From Fragum whitleyi (taxonomy: Eukaryota > Mollusca > Bivalvia > Cardiida > Cardiidae): a stretch of DNA of 64,000 nt. Below the pieces are notes generated by a model. That model was given only the letters and a program-made list of their open reading frames with translations. It ran no database searches and was not told the DNA's origin. Made by a program: the position numbers and the translations under genes. Below are positions 12,043-23,774 of this stretch, piece after piece. Each line of letters begins with the position of its first letter. The first letter of the stretch is position 1. Where the stretch lies: assembly GCA_948146395.1 (NCBI GenBank), contig OX411552.1:15174957-15238956 (forward strand), given 5' to 3'.

Positions 12043-12288
12043 GGGACCTGTTTTACTAAACATCTAACGACCATTTTTTGCGTAAGTCAAAATTTAAAGT
12101 TGTTTCTACAGTAGTAACTAAATATGGAATTCTGCAATGCGTCATCTCATTGGAAATCGTCTTCTAAAGACGATTCCAATGAGATATTGCAATGCAGAAT
12201 CCAACATTGAGTGAAATCACCAGGTACGATTTGTGATTTTGACTAACAATTGATTTTTTTCGTAAGAAGCTTAAAGTAAAACGGGCCT
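12043..12288. mobile_element. Family H TIR element
   Basis: GGGACCTGTTTTACTAAAC at the left and AAGTAAAACGGGCC at the right are inverted. The centre is a strong hairpin of ATCGTCTTCTAAAGACGAT. Colinear with 55281-55523. About 245 bp, non-coding. Confidence 0.82.
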
Positions 12289-12572
12289 CTGGAGACAAGA
12301 AGAGTGACAAAGATAAGAGTTAATTTATGGCCTGTCACGTGGGCCGGGTAGATTATCAGTTTCACTTAGAGATTATCTTAGCTGATTCATGTTTGGTCAA
12401 TTTCTTATCATCCTGTTTCTTCCATTAGCATATTTGGTGATAATTCAAATTTACCCTATATACAACCATTTTGTCTATGAATATGAGATTTTTGTTTTAT
12501 CTTTGATTTGAGTCAGTGCATGTCATTCTTACAATTTCATGTTTTTGTGACAGACAAACATTATTAAGCTGC
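12289..12572. other. GATA-motif-rich stretch, no gene
   Basis: Within 12310-12415 there are several GATAAG/CTTATC or GATTATC motifs (AGATAAGAG, GATTATCAG, GATTATCTTAG, TTCTTATC). They could bind GATA factors, but such motifs are common across this window. Confidence 0.3.
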
Positions 12573-12932
12573 CAGCCCTGAGTTCCCGGATGACAAAACG
12601 GTATGAACTGTTTGCAAAATATATCCCGCTTTGCACAAATTAGACTGGCTCCCATCCAACTGATCTGAAGTATTGTGAAATGAGAAAAAAATCAACAAGA
12701 GAAAGTATAATTGTTTATCAGCTTATATTCCTGTTACTGGCCGATCAGTTTTTTGAGAATATGGGAGGTAAATTGGATAGGATTAAATAGTTAAACATGA
12801 GTGGTGTTCCTTATTTATTTTAAACTGAACACTAACGGACAGTCTTGAAGCCAGGCTATGCACACACGTGCGTAGCGGAATGTATTTTGCAAACAATTTG
12901 CACCTTTTTGCCATCCCGAACGCAGGGCTGTG
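12573..12932. mobile_element. Family A hairpin MITE split by a family B insertion
   Basis: The left arm is 12573-12640 (GGATGACAAAACGGTATGAA, ATCCCGCTTTGCAC) and the right arm 12859-12932 (GCACACACGTGCG, CCCGAACGCAGGGCTG). Between them sits a complete family B element. The insertion point is the hairpin loop of family A. Confidence 0.82.
12641..12858. mobile_element. Family B TIR element nested in family A
   Basis: TAGACTGGCTCCC at the left and GAAGCCAGGCTA at the right are inverted. The interior matches 8816-9013. A candidate target duplication TGCACA is seen on both sides, with AAT left over on the left flank. Confidence 0.82.
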
Positions 12933-13002
12933 CACCTACACAGTGAATTTGTTTTATTCTGCGATAGTGAACAGTGACTTTTTATCCACAGCTGTATTAT
13001 GC

Positions 13003-13052
13003 GTGTAGTGAAGACTCTGATCTGACTGTGCAAATGCACAGGCTGTTCTTAG
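13003..13052. repeat. Motif R repeat
   Basis: GACTCTGATCTGACTGTGCA then AATGCACAGGCTG. Relatives occur near 19940, 23990, 29318, 39436, 42361 and 48540, usually close to a TTGGAAATGTCACGCACA-like block. Probably part of a longer degraded element or SINE. Confidence 0.6.
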
Positions 13053-13492
13053 TCTTAACACTGAGTATATGAGAAATAGAGAAAAGGTTCATTAAATTTT
13101 GTAACTTTTTTGTAACATTGCTACTTTGCCGTGTCAACATTATATTCACGGGATAGAAACTCTTCGCCAGTCTTTGCTTTCTTAATGGTCCAGTGGTGAA
13201 GAACTTACATTCCAACGCGCACAGTTTTCCTGTCTGTAACACTCGAGAGAGGGGAGGACAGTATCCAGAGATAGATAGATAGAGTAGAAGTAATCATTTA
13301 ATAATTTCAAATTGCACCTTCCAATTGATTACTCTAATGTTTCATTGATTGAAATAATTCAATAATTTATTATTACATAACTTATTAAAAGAATGTGCAG
13401 ATTTTGAAAAATAATTAAGCTGATCATTCACAAAATAAGTTGCCCCTCTTCAATTCACATCAATCGTTGCAAAATAATTCGTCTTCCAGTCA

Positions 13493-13580
13493 TATCCCGC
13501 TCTGCATGCAAGTACATGCGCAAAGCGGGGTATAATTGGCAAACTGTTTGTACTGTTTTGTTATCCCGAACGCAGGGCTG
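13493..13580. mobile_element. Family A hairpin MITE, partial
   Basis: Loop and right arm only: CAAAGCGGGGTATAATTGGC and CCCGAACGCAGGGCTG. The 128-codon plus frame starting at 13536 begins inside this element. Confidence 0.82.
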
Positions 13581-13987
13581 ATCATTGGGACGGGAGCCAG
13601 TCTGTGTTACGTCATAGGAGAGCTATATAGCTCCCAAAAAGGATTTTGTCCAAAACACCTTGCCACCAACCAGGTCCCTTACTTATCCGGAATCCTGATT
13701 CCTTCCGATGAATCACGATTGTTCTATAAGCGTACAGTGTTTCGTGTCAAACGATTCATTATCAGCAACAAAATGAAGTTTTCAGATAAAACCAGGCCTT
13801 ATCGGGCATCGGGGTTAATCGTAAAACTTAAGTTACAGATAGGGAAATATACATGTACGTGTCGGCTGTCGCATACTATCAAACATCGTGTCCATTTTCA
13901 GTCTGCTGTAAGGCTATGGTAGCACTTTTCTGCCACCAGATACAAACTAGCCTCGACCTGATAATTTTGTTCCTTTACGTAAAAAGA

Positions 13988-14165
13988 GATTGATTGATTG
14001 AATGGAGTTAAACGCCGCTTTCAACATTTTTTTTCAGTTATATCGCGGCGGCTGGACCACTTAACAATGGTTTCCTGGTATTTCTCTCACCAGTACAACC
14101 ACCACATCCTTTTCTAGCCTCCAGTTGCTATCTCACATAGGTCTACGATTATCCACCCATTGGTA
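13988..14165 (-). mobile_element. SINE 3' body and tail (minus)
   Basis: On the minus strand: CTATGTGAGATAGCAACTGG, CCGCCGCGATATAACTGAAA, then CGGCGTTTAACTCC and a (CAAT)n-type tail. Same body as the SINEs at 30741 and 45230. The 5' tRNA part is missing. Confidence 0.75.
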
Positions 14166-14269
14166 AAAACAAATTAGGTTAAAGAGACAATCGAGGAATT
14201 GCCTTTAGTGTCAATTCAAAAAGTCTGTGCGGACTGCGCAGGATGGGAGTCGAAAGGTTTTGTGTTTAC

Positions 14270-14405
14270 CTGCCCTGCGTTCAGGATGACAAAACGATCC
14301 GAACAGTTTTCCAATTATACCCCGCTTTGCACGTACACTTGCGTGCAAAGCGGAGTATAATTGGAAAACTGTTTAAATCGTTTCGTCATCCTGATTGCAG
14401 GGCAG
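14270..14405. mobile_element. Family A hairpin MITE, complete
   Basis: The best copy. GCCCTGCGTTCAGGATGACA to CATCCTGATTGCAGGGC folds into a near-perfect hairpin with the loop at GCACGTACACTTGCGTGC. Frames on either strand here are by-products. Confidence 0.9.
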
Positions 14406-14860
14406 GTTCTCTGAGTAGTACAGATTTCTGTCCCCGGAATGTGATGCTATTTTTGGACTGTACAATGGAATATGTGACGTCGAAAAATTGAGACTAGTTC
14501 TCTGAAAATCGAGACCTGAGAATGATTGTGAAATCAAGCTCCTGGTTGATCGCTGCTGGGCCATTTACTTTTTCATATATTCATGTTATGGTTTTATGGT
14601 CCTATTTTCGGGACACGAAGGTCTTCAAAGATTCTGATGGCTTGGACTAGAAATAATTTAGCTAATGAAAGATGTATCATGAACCACTTTCGGTAGCGGT
14701 CCATTTGAGCGCCTGTTATGGTCATAAAAACAATTTAATACGATTATTGTCAGAAGCAAGCGGATGGCATCATACTATTTTGGCCTGGTTGCCATTATTT
14801 GTAAAGCAAAATATTATATCAGTAATGTCCATGAATTGATTTCAACCCCCCACCTTTCAA
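14406..14860. other. No gene seen; fragment of family T
   Basis: TACAGATTTCTGTCCCCGG and GATGCTATTTTTGGAC (14418-14460) are the reverse of the family T block at 21155. The rest is unremarkable. Confidence 0.5.
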
Positions 14861-14861
14861 A

Positions 14862-15135
14862 CACACACACACACACACACAAAAGCACAAAAAACACCAT
14901 GGTTGAGCAAACGCCCGCTTGCCTACTGATCAAATTATACTTTGAATTTCCAGATTGTTCAACTTGATAAACATATTTAGAAGATCTCCCTTGCTTTTAT
15001 TTTCATCTTTACCATTAAGCATTTTCATTGGACTCAACTTACAAATGACCTAGACAGTGCATATTCTTACAGTGCTCTCAGTGCTTTGTGTGTGTGTGTG
15101 TTTTTTTTTTTTTTGTTTTTTTGTTTTTTTTTGTA
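14862..15135. repeat. (CA)n, (TG)n and poly-T tracts
   Basis: (AC)n at 14862-14881, (TG)n at 15086-15100, followed by T-rich sequence to 15135. Simple repeats only. Confidence 0.9.
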
Positions 15136-15478
15136 AAGATTGTTGAAAAGCAATAAGTATTGTTTTTTAATCAGCAGCATATGAATAGCACAAGTGATTG
15201 GCACGTTTCCCACCTGAAAAAAACTTCGCTGAAAGTCTCTTGGCGCTATCGGTGCTTTGATTTCGCTATCTAGCAGGTTGAGTAAAGAATAATGCATCGT
15301 TATCGCAGCAAGAGGATGCCACGGGGGCTGGGCTCATCTCACATCTGATAATCTTATCTCATGGACAGTCAGAAACACCCATATCTAGGCTTTTGTTTTA
15401 CCCTTTCATCGCTATTAGATTAGGCATGAACAATAATAATTAGTAAGAACATCAAGTGTGAAAAATTCGTGCTTAATG

Positions 15479-15855
<377 letters not shown>

Positions 15856-15946
15856 GGGGTGTTATAGATGCTGTAACAGGTCACGCCTCCGGTACCCCTA
15901 CTCGTCAATGCTAAGCTATCCACCTGGCATCATCTACAAAGTAAGT

Positions 15947-16160
15947 TATACCTTGGTTTATTTGACCCGAATTTGACCTCAGTGGAATAAATGTTTTTTA
16001 TAGCAATTACCGACACATTTTATCAATTAAAAAATATATATTACATTCAATAACCAGTTGTTTTTTATTCCTATGAAAGCACGTGCAAAGCCGAGCAGGA
16101 ATATTCAATTTTTTTTCTAAATAGTAGGGGCAAGATTCGGGTCAATAAAACCGCACTGTA
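15947..16160. mobile_element. Family E MITE, second copy
   Basis: TATACCTTGGTTTATTTGAC at the left and GGGTCAATAAAACCGCACTG at the right form the inverted ends. Colinear with 4831-5050, including ATTCCTATGAAAGCAC. Confidence 0.82.
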
Positions 16161-16250
16161 GCAGCCTGGCATTAAGGCCAAAAGTATAGTACTGGTAGTA
16201 AATTATATTCATAACTAAATGGAATAACAGTAAACAGGAATGAGACATTA

Positions 16251-16570
16251 ATTTTATCTTATAACTATACAAATATCCGTGTGATAATATCCTATATGAT
16301 ATTTTTTATGATATAATATGGATATTTTTAGAACAATGACAAAATGTGTTTATTTTTAGAAACTTGCATTTCTGTTAGAAACATCGATGAAAACAAGGCA
16401 AATAGAGGTTATAAGATAAATATTATACGTACTCAGTGAATTGTATAAAACAAATATCTAAACCCGTTGGGGGAATTGATAATTGTCTCGGCGGAGCCTC
16501 GACAATCATCAATTCCTCCAACCTCGTAAGATATTTTTTTCATACAACACACTAAGTTGGTATAATATAT
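16251..16570 (+). mobile_element. Family G MITE
   Basis: Starts ATTTTATCTTATAACTATAC and includes GATATTTTTTATGATAT and CTCGGCGGAGCCTCGAC. Same orientation as the copy at 28974. Confidence 0.82.
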
Positions 16571-17500
16571 TGGCCTTTTTTTTATCAGTTGTATTGGTCT
16601 TTTTAAAAGATGGCTCTAGGTCGTAGGTGATATTTCGAAGGGTCAGTGCAACACTATTGTAAGTACAGTCATAGTAAGGGGCACATATAATAGTGTTGCA
16701 ATTACCACTAAATTTGTATTGATACATGAATCGCAGTTCGCTGACGACGAAGTTGCGAAGACTATTTATGCTAAATCGATTTTATTAATGAATGATACAA
16801 TATAAGTACCATACTTACTTGGCGTGTAAATTTTGCTTTCAATGTTGTCAATTTTGTTTTTACAAAAATGAGATTTGTTTTGTATGTGTTTCACAGTTTT
16901 GAAAGTTTCAACTTTGAAAGTCACACCCGGATGCGACCAGACAAAATAGCATCGCTGCCGAGAACAAAAATCTGTATTAAAAGTTTTCGTTGACAGCCGA
17001 CAATCTTTGCTTGTTTTTTTTCTGTCTATATTTATATCCTTCAGACTGTCTTTGAAATGGCAAAACACGGTCATATTCAGATAATTGCAATTAAGCTTAT
17101 TATTTTGATGAAAACAGCTCGTCATTGGAAAATTTTCTATTGCACCATGGTATAATTTCAAGTGGGTGGGGTAAGATGTAGATAAAAACAAAACAAGGGT
17201 TGCCATAAACCACTCACTATCTACCGACCTGAATTACATCGTGGATAATGTTCCAGTGATATAAATTAAGTCGGACGATAAGAAAGTTAAGATAGTGACG
17301 CGGGACCAAGGATAAGACAAGGAGAAAGATATAATATATGACAACCATAAAATTAAGTATCTTGGACAATTATTCAGATAAAGGCTTCCTTTCCACCCAG
17401 AAATCTCTCCTCATCACAGTTCTTTCTTTTTCAAAAGTTAAATACATGTTTTTTCTCTTCTATCAGATTCATGCTATGTGTTATCATATTTATGTTGATT
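16571..17500. other. No gene accepted; 146-codon minus frame
   Basis: The minus frame 16766-17206 is the longest non-repetitive frame in the window, but it overlaps a family T block (CCCGGATGCGACCAGACAAA at 16926). It is rich in Lys, Asn, Phe and Cys and has no recognisable domain. I treat it as chance, with some doubt. Confidence 0.4.
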
Positions 17501-17504
17501 TATA

Positions 17505-17706
17505 TAAATAATAATAATAATAATAATAATAATAGCAACAACAATAATTAGGATAATAATCATAATAATCATTCTATGAAGAATAAGAGGAAGAATGCGA
17601 AGAAGAAGAAGAAAAAAAAAGAAGAAGAAGAAGAAGAAGAAGAAGAAGAAGAAGAAGAAGAAGAAGAAGAAGAAGAAGAAGAAGAAGAAGAAGAAGAAGA
17701 AGAAGA
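17505..17706. repeat. (AAT)n and (GAA)n microsatellites
   Basis: AAT repeat at 17505-17535 and a long pure GAA tract at about 17624-17706. Glu- and Ser-rich frames are artefacts. Confidence 0.96.
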
Positions 17707-18200
17707 ATTTTTCGTCAATATTTCATATTTGTCGAAGTATGATACTAGCAGATACAGATTAGGTATATGGGAGAATAAGCGCAATTACCAAAGAAATATA
17801 TATGCACTTACAATAGTTTTGAGCTTACCATCGAAAAATATTGTATGTTTTCTCTGCTGCCTAACAATCTAAAATATTTTTGATTAAACAGGAGAGGCCA
17901 AACTATTTTAAGAAATTCCTTCAACCCCCAAGAACTGAAAGTTTAGGTAAAGGTTTAATTCTTATCTTGAGAATTTGATTGCTCCGACCCGTGTGTCGAT
18001 CTATCTCCACTTTTACAAGCAGGTCCCCTGTGAGGCTATCTTGTTTTAAGATGATTTAATACCGTTCTTCTTATTGGTTCTTAATTTCTTTTGCTTTTGG
18101 TCACTACATAATTACAAAAAAATGAGAATTAAACTGTAGTTACGTTTTCATGACTCTCTAGAGTATTGTCACTTATTTCGTCTATTAAAAGTCGAAAAAG

Positions 18201-18484
18201 CCATAGGCATAACTAAGATTTTGGAATTAATACGCACTCAGAAGAGAACATAGAATATATAGGATAAAGGCGATATGTGGACTGTGGCAAAAGATGAATG
18301 TCTTCCGTCTGCCCCCTTTTCTATGATTTGAGCGTTGGTGAATAATCATCAAAACATCGTAACTACAGCTTGAATTAGTTGTAGTTTCGAAGTTATGATC
18401 ATTCATCGGTGACATTTTTCGAAAAATGATTTATTTCTAATTTGGCACTTACGTAATGCGCATAATGGTAGTTACGCCCTTGAA
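18201..18484. mobile_element. Family I dispersed element
   Basis: Colinear with 49818-50092: GAATATATAGGATAAAG, AAAAGATGAATGTC, GTTGGTGAATAATC and GCGCATAATGGTAGTTACG. The ends look inverted (GCATAACTAAG and GGTAGTTACGC). About 280 bp, non-coding. Confidence 0.78.
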
Positions 18485-19534
18485 AGTTTCGGATGCACTG
18501 GGTAGCTATGGAAGAAATTTTCCACTTTTTTATGATTTCCTATTTATTAAATCGCCACTCTACTATATATGTAAAAGTTTAAGTTTGAGACCAAAGGCCA
18601 AATTTGTCTATACTTGCAGAGACAGAAATGACCTTTTGATCACTCACTTAAACTTGCGCATCTATAGGTTAAAACTACTACATTTAATATCGTTTGAATA
18701 ATTCCAAGTCTGGTTGATCAATGCTCGGTCGCAAACAAAATGCCATCCAGCGAAGTGTAACGTTTATAACTTGAATCTTTGACGCAGAATTTGATACTTA
18801 CAGTGTTGTCGTTTGAACCAGAACTCGGTTTTATGAAACCCGTTGAAATTCATCTGCGTATGTGCCCATGATTTTGCATGGATAAAATGGAACTGTTGTT
18901 TAAATAAGGCAGTAACTCAAAATGAATTTAAAGCTCGAGACAAATTTATACTAATTTCCGCGTTGTTGTTATCTTTCCCCCATTTTTGAATCCCTCGGTG
19001 AATGTGAAGATTTAGGCTTCAGATCGGCTTATCAACATAGCAACTCAGACGTTTGTCTTATCTCTATCGTTATCTTAGGTTTGGTCAACTTTTCCCTTTT
19101 ATGAAATACCTTTGACACTTCGCCCGCTCAGGTGATATCATGGTTACACAAAGAGATTTGCTTAAAACATAACTTTTTAACAGTTTTGAGACCTGTTCTT
19201 TAATCTAAAAACCATATTTTGTAGGCATCGAAGAAAAAATGTTGATAATACAATTCAAATGAACGAACTCTTACAATTTTGCACCCAATGTATTTATTTT
19301 CCAAGTAATTTATTATAGGTATTCGTAGAAATCGGCTCGAAAAGATACTTTTTACATTAGGGATAGACTGTACAGCACATGCAATTGTTTTACAATCTTT
19401 TATATGCCTTGTGTGTTATAATTTGTTTTCATATATTGTAATAAGGCTTATATAATAACCTATTGGACATTTTGGTTTTTTTAATCAATTACATGTGGTA
19501 CACAGCCACGTCATATTAAGAAATAAATAAGGTA
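18485..19534. other. No gene seen over 1 kb
   Basis: AT-rich. CTTATC repeats cluster at 19055-19080. No exon-like stretch with splice signals recognised. Confidence 0.5.
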
Positions 19535-19699
19535 TTAAGGTAGTAGATCCGCAATAGTTTTGCAACATCTCAGAAGTAATGAACTTTAACAGTGTCAACC
19601 GAGGCTTCCTAGTGATTTTCATTTGGAAACCTCGTTTAAAATTGTGAAGGAATATGTGGTCCGAAATGTTGCGTAACTATTACGGGTCTATTACCTTAA
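19535..19699. mobile_element. Family C TTAA fold-back MITE
   Basis: TTAAGGTAGTAGATCCGCAA to CGGGTCTATTACCTTAA, TTAA at both ends, fold-back along its length with AACCGAGGCTTCC facing GGAAACCTCGTTT. Confidence 0.84.
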
Positions 19700-20799
19700 A
19701 GGAGGGTGATAGGAATACCTTTGTAGAAAAAACAAAGACACTGATGAGATGCGCAATTCCTGCATAACTGATCTGTATATTTGCCTACTTTAACCTCCAT
19801 CTTTGATTCTCAATTAACTATTGTCATGTTGGGAATAATAATAATAATTAAAAAACCTAATCAAAAATGCTTTTAAATCAAAGTGCTCACTTATTGAGTC
19901 CATTTTAAATAAAAATAAAAACAGATGGCAAATATGTGCAGTCTGATCTTAGTCTTTACCTTCTGTCAAAGCAGGAATATTCTGGGTTCAGCATGACGAG
20001 GGTTAAAGATCGAAATATCTTCGCAATCTGGAAATCTAGCTTTGTGTAGGGAAAAACTCTAGGTACGTGACATTTTTGTTATCATAGGAAGACTTTAGTT
20101 TATATCTTCTTGCTCATCAAGAGGTAGATAACGAAGTTTTAAAGACAAAACTTGGACCTAATCTACTTTATCTTATCGTTACCTAGGCAACCACAAAACA
20201 TAATATCTTCTTCAAAGATGGAAGATGCGTGGCGCTTCCTTTTTCTGATATCAGCTTTTAATTTGTGACAAAACATGTTTGGGCTTTATAGATTGATATA
20301 AAACTGAAAATCATTCTGACGATATAGGAGGATTCGAAGTCTATATTCTTACCCTGCTGGATTGATTTTTTGTTTCAAACAAATTGATATTTTTTTCTGG
20401 TTTATCAATAGGCCTACTGCAAGCTTTTCCGATAATTAATGAGAAGAAGTCAGACAGTTTATGCTAAGATTAGACTGAACATAAGCTAGCAACTTAACAG
20501 TTTCACTATAGACCTATAATCCTTCAAACATATCCACATAATGTGCATCTTTTTTTTGTAAAATTCGCGATTCTTGATCATACTAAAAGATGTTTATAAA
20601 CGAATTTGACAAGATAAGTGATAAGGGCCAATCTCGGGAGTGTTAGAATTATCGATCCCGACGAAAGTGCACCTTGTTCTCAATCTAAGCATGATTTAAA
20701 TCTCCGAATCTCCTGATCTATTTTGAAATAAATCAATCTTTTTTTCAAGTATATTACTTCCAGCGTGGCCGCGGACACTGGAAGTACATTTTTTCAAAA
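19700..20799. other. No gene seen over 1.1 kb
   Basis: Contains one motif R block near 19935-19960 and GATA-type motifs near 20165. No coding signal. Confidence 0.5.
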
Positions 20800-21028
20800 T
20801 TAACCCTTTGCTGTTTAATCCCTGCTTTTTACGTGCCTGTGATTTTATGATTGAGAAAACATTGTTAAAAAAGAAGAAATTGCTTCTGACAAGCAATTTC
20901 TTCTTTTTCCATACTATTTTCCACCCTACTGAATGGTTATTTTTCATATTAGATCCACTTAAAATTTTCGACTGCAAAACCTTTGAATTTGGACAGGTCC
21001 AAAATTTTGTAAAACAGGAAAGGGTTAA
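20800..21028. mobile_element. Family D TTAA fold-back MITE
   Basis: 229 bp from TTAACCCTTTGCTG to GGAAAGGGTTAA, with inverted ends and TTAA on both sides. The centre is a hairpin GAAGAAATTGCTT / AAGCAATTTCTTC with loop CTGAC. Other copies at 36790 and 45756. The frames at 20696-21071 fall on it. Confidence 0.87.
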
Positions 21029-21154
21029 GTTTATTTGTTTGGGGTTTATTTCATCCTCAAAACGAGATTGATAGATTTTGATATGTTTGTATACAAAAAT
21101 AAGGATAAAATGTTAACGTATGAGTATGATTCAAGCAACGTTATTTCTAGTCTC

Positions 21155-21245
21155 AAATTTGGACGTTACATATTTTATTGTAACTCGGATGCGACCAGTC
21201 TAAAAGTGGAATCGCATTCCGGGGACAGAAATCTGTTTTACATTA
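21155..21245. repeat. Family T dispersed block
   Basis: TTTGGACGTTACATATTT, CGGATGCGACCAGTC and CCGGGGACAGAAATCTG. Degraded relatives at 21850-21940, 16905-16985, 14418-14460 and 22262-22310. Confidence 0.65.
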
Positions 21246-21849
21246 TTTTTTAAGAGATGGGGGAGAAAACGTTTTAAATTCATTGGGGTATGTCACTAAA
21301 AAACTTAACAATTACTTCCATACGGGTATTGATCTATATATTTCCAACCAATCAAAATACAATAATCTAGATGGATGCAACTTCAGTTAGATAATTGGGA
21401 TTGTTCTTCCTTATTTCATTGCTTAAAACAAGGTCGTTAAAATCAACTGAAATAATCATTTCGTCATCAGTTTCAAATAATTAATGAAAAATGTTAAAGT
21501 CAATAAGCGAGCAAAACTGCTTAAAGTCTTTATCAAGGGGTTCGAAATTTTGCGTTAATCATCGCTTTGTAGCTCAAAGCTCACGCATGTCTTAATACGG
21601 AAAGTGTTCAATGAAGATATCTTTCTGTGTAAAACAACTCTCTCATAATCGAATTCTGTTATATACGTTTTGATTTAAGATGGAGCCTATCATATAATAC
21701 ATAAACATGAAAGGCAAAACTCGGTTTGTGTAACATATAGCCTTAAATCTAATGTCGTATAAACTATAGTGAGAAAATTAGTCAGAAAATTAAGGGCCTT
21801 TTCGGAAGAATAAATAAATTGTCGACCAAGGCTAGGCTGCAAATTATCT

Positions 21850-21942
21850 CAATTTTGGACGTTACATATTTCATAGATGCGATCTGCCTCGAGTCTAAAA
21901 AATAGCCTCGCACTACCAGGAAAGAAATTTGTACTTCGTGAT
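21850..21942. repeat. Family T block, degraded
   Basis: TTTTGGACGTTACATATTTC then GATGCGATCTGCC, the same order as at 21155 with more substitutions. Confidence 0.6.
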
Positions 21943-22140
21943 TTATAGGCTGGTGGCCTCAGATTAAACAATGCATAAAAAGAAAAGCGATGTACCGTCA
22001 TCTTTACCATTTTTAAACACTTTGTATATTCAACATGACTTTTTTCAATCTCAGTCAATTCCGACATAGGGAGATATTAAATTCGTTCTTTACATTTTCT
22101 AAATACCAAATTTGATCGATCTGCACATATTGATGACTGA

Positions 22141-22204
22141 GCTCGAAACAGTTGTAACTGCCTATAAACATATAGGCAGTTACAACTGTTTCACGCTGAG
22201 CCAT
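22141..22204. repeat. Family P perfect hairpin
   Basis: Perfect 21-bp arms at 22145-22165 (GAAACAGTTGTAACTGCC...) and 22172-22192 with a 6-base loop, flanked by GAGCTC / GCTGAGC. Related blocks at 4437 and 44333. Confidence 0.88.
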
Positions 22205-22582
22205 CGATATTGTGTATATTATTTTCATTTTGTGTACCTTCTACGAATTCGAAATATACTAGTACAGATTACTATCCTCGGAATGCGATGTTATTTTTGA
22301 GACTAGAAATATACATGCACATGTAATTCCAAGGTTGGTCAAATAAGGCATAAAAACACTTACTCTTGAATGGCTTGGGATTCGACTGTTTCCTTCTGGA
22401 CATGTTAATCCTGGTCCCCACCTTTATATACACTTTTTCTCCTCTCAAAATGCCCGGCACTCAAACTTTGACCCCTCCGCGATGCGCGATGACCCTAGCA
22501 GATCTGCTGCCATAAGTTCTGACAACAGTGCCACACAAAATATTCTTCAAAACATGTGAACATAAATAAATGAACTTTAAAT

Positions 22583-22611
22583 TTTTTTTCTTTTTTTTTT
22601 TTTTTTTTTTT
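22583..22611. repeat. Poly-T tract
   Basis: T homopolymer with one C. No adjacent retroposon recognised. Confidence 0.9.
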
Positions 22612-23740
22612 GATGTTAAAAAATTAAAAAAATAAGTATTGTTTTGATAATTCCAGATCTCAAAATGTTAATTTGTCAAAATTCCATAAAATGGTTCAAG
22701 AATTTAAAACGATAAGTAAACGATGGTAGATTCCTATTATCAGAATGCACTTGTCTTCTGTCAGATAGGACAGAAATATTTAGATTCACTCTCTTTTGAT
22801 TCGTTGTCAACAAAATAATTAAATAAATCCATTCTGAAATTAACTCATACTTTAATCCTCATTTATATCCAAATGACTAAGGAATATTGGAATATGATTA
22901 TGTCGTTATATCCCCACACGCCTGTTAATCTAACCACAATGCAATGATAATGTTAAACTATCTATTTTAAATATCCCACTCTCTCCGATCAGTCAATCAC
23001 ACTATTTGACACTATGTATGGGTATAGCTCTACGACTCACTGATCAATATAGTACTATAGTCGGAGTATAGCACATTATCGTCTGCTATTAGCCGTCCCA
23101 CTAACCATGGTCGCTCGCTTGCCCTTATCTCGACTCCGATTAGATCCTATCTTATCTACTGTGCTAATCTCATTCATTCATCACGAATTATCGCGTTATC
23201 TGCGACCGCGTCATTCGCTACACGACTCTCTACTGATCCAAACTCGCATTTATTTTCATGAAGTAAATCAAAAGCGAGAAGACAAATCGATAATTTAATC
23301 TATCTATCAAAATATGAAGTTAAAGTTTCGGAGCAAAGAGTGACACCTCGTTTACTAATGACAAATCAATTATTGCCCCAAATGCGATCTTCTAATGACC
23401 TCTGCTAAATCCGAACCCTTTTTGAAATACACTTTTGTGACCCGTTTCTCGAAAATGCACCATCTTGGAAATACGTAAATTTAATATTCGAAAAGAGACA
23501 AATTTCAGTGTAGGCCAACCGAAGAAATTTTCACTGGAAGGTAGGATAGATCCAGAAAATTAGAATCCAAGTGCAAAAAGTATCAACCCTAATCAGTCTG
23601 AATAGGGTCGACACTTTACGCACTGCCCAGATGACCCCTCTTGTGCGACGGGCCATATTTATAAACTATACTAAGTTCCAAATGGTCCATAATCGCATGG
23701 CGGGTCACGTGGGTGTATGTCGGGTGACCTTGATCCTTAA
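22612..23740. other. No gene seen; SINE body fragment at 23570-23645
   Basis: The stretch 22900-23290 is less AT-biased than its surroundings, but its 63-codon frame has no recognised family. TAGGGTCGACACTTTACGCA at 23604 matches the SINE body at 3240, and a poly-A tract follows at 23743. Confidence 0.5.
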
Positions 23741-23742
23741 AA

Positions 23743-23774
23743 AAAAGAAAAAAAAAAAAAAAAAAAAAAAAAAA
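23743..23774. repeat. Poly-A tract
   Basis: A homopolymer downstream of the SINE body at 23570. It may be a retroposon tail, though about 100 bases separate them. Confidence 0.85.

Noticed and set aside
13536..13922. 128-codon plus frame
   Set aside because: Starts inside a family A MITE, has no recognisable domain and no splice context that I could support.
16766..17206. 146-codon minus frame, possibly a Cys-containing protein
   Set aside because: Overlaps a dispersed family T block; composition is that of random AT-rich DNA. Would be reopened by RNA-seq or a homologue.
17569..17872. Glu-rich and Ser-rich frames
   Set aside because: Produced by the GAA repeat.
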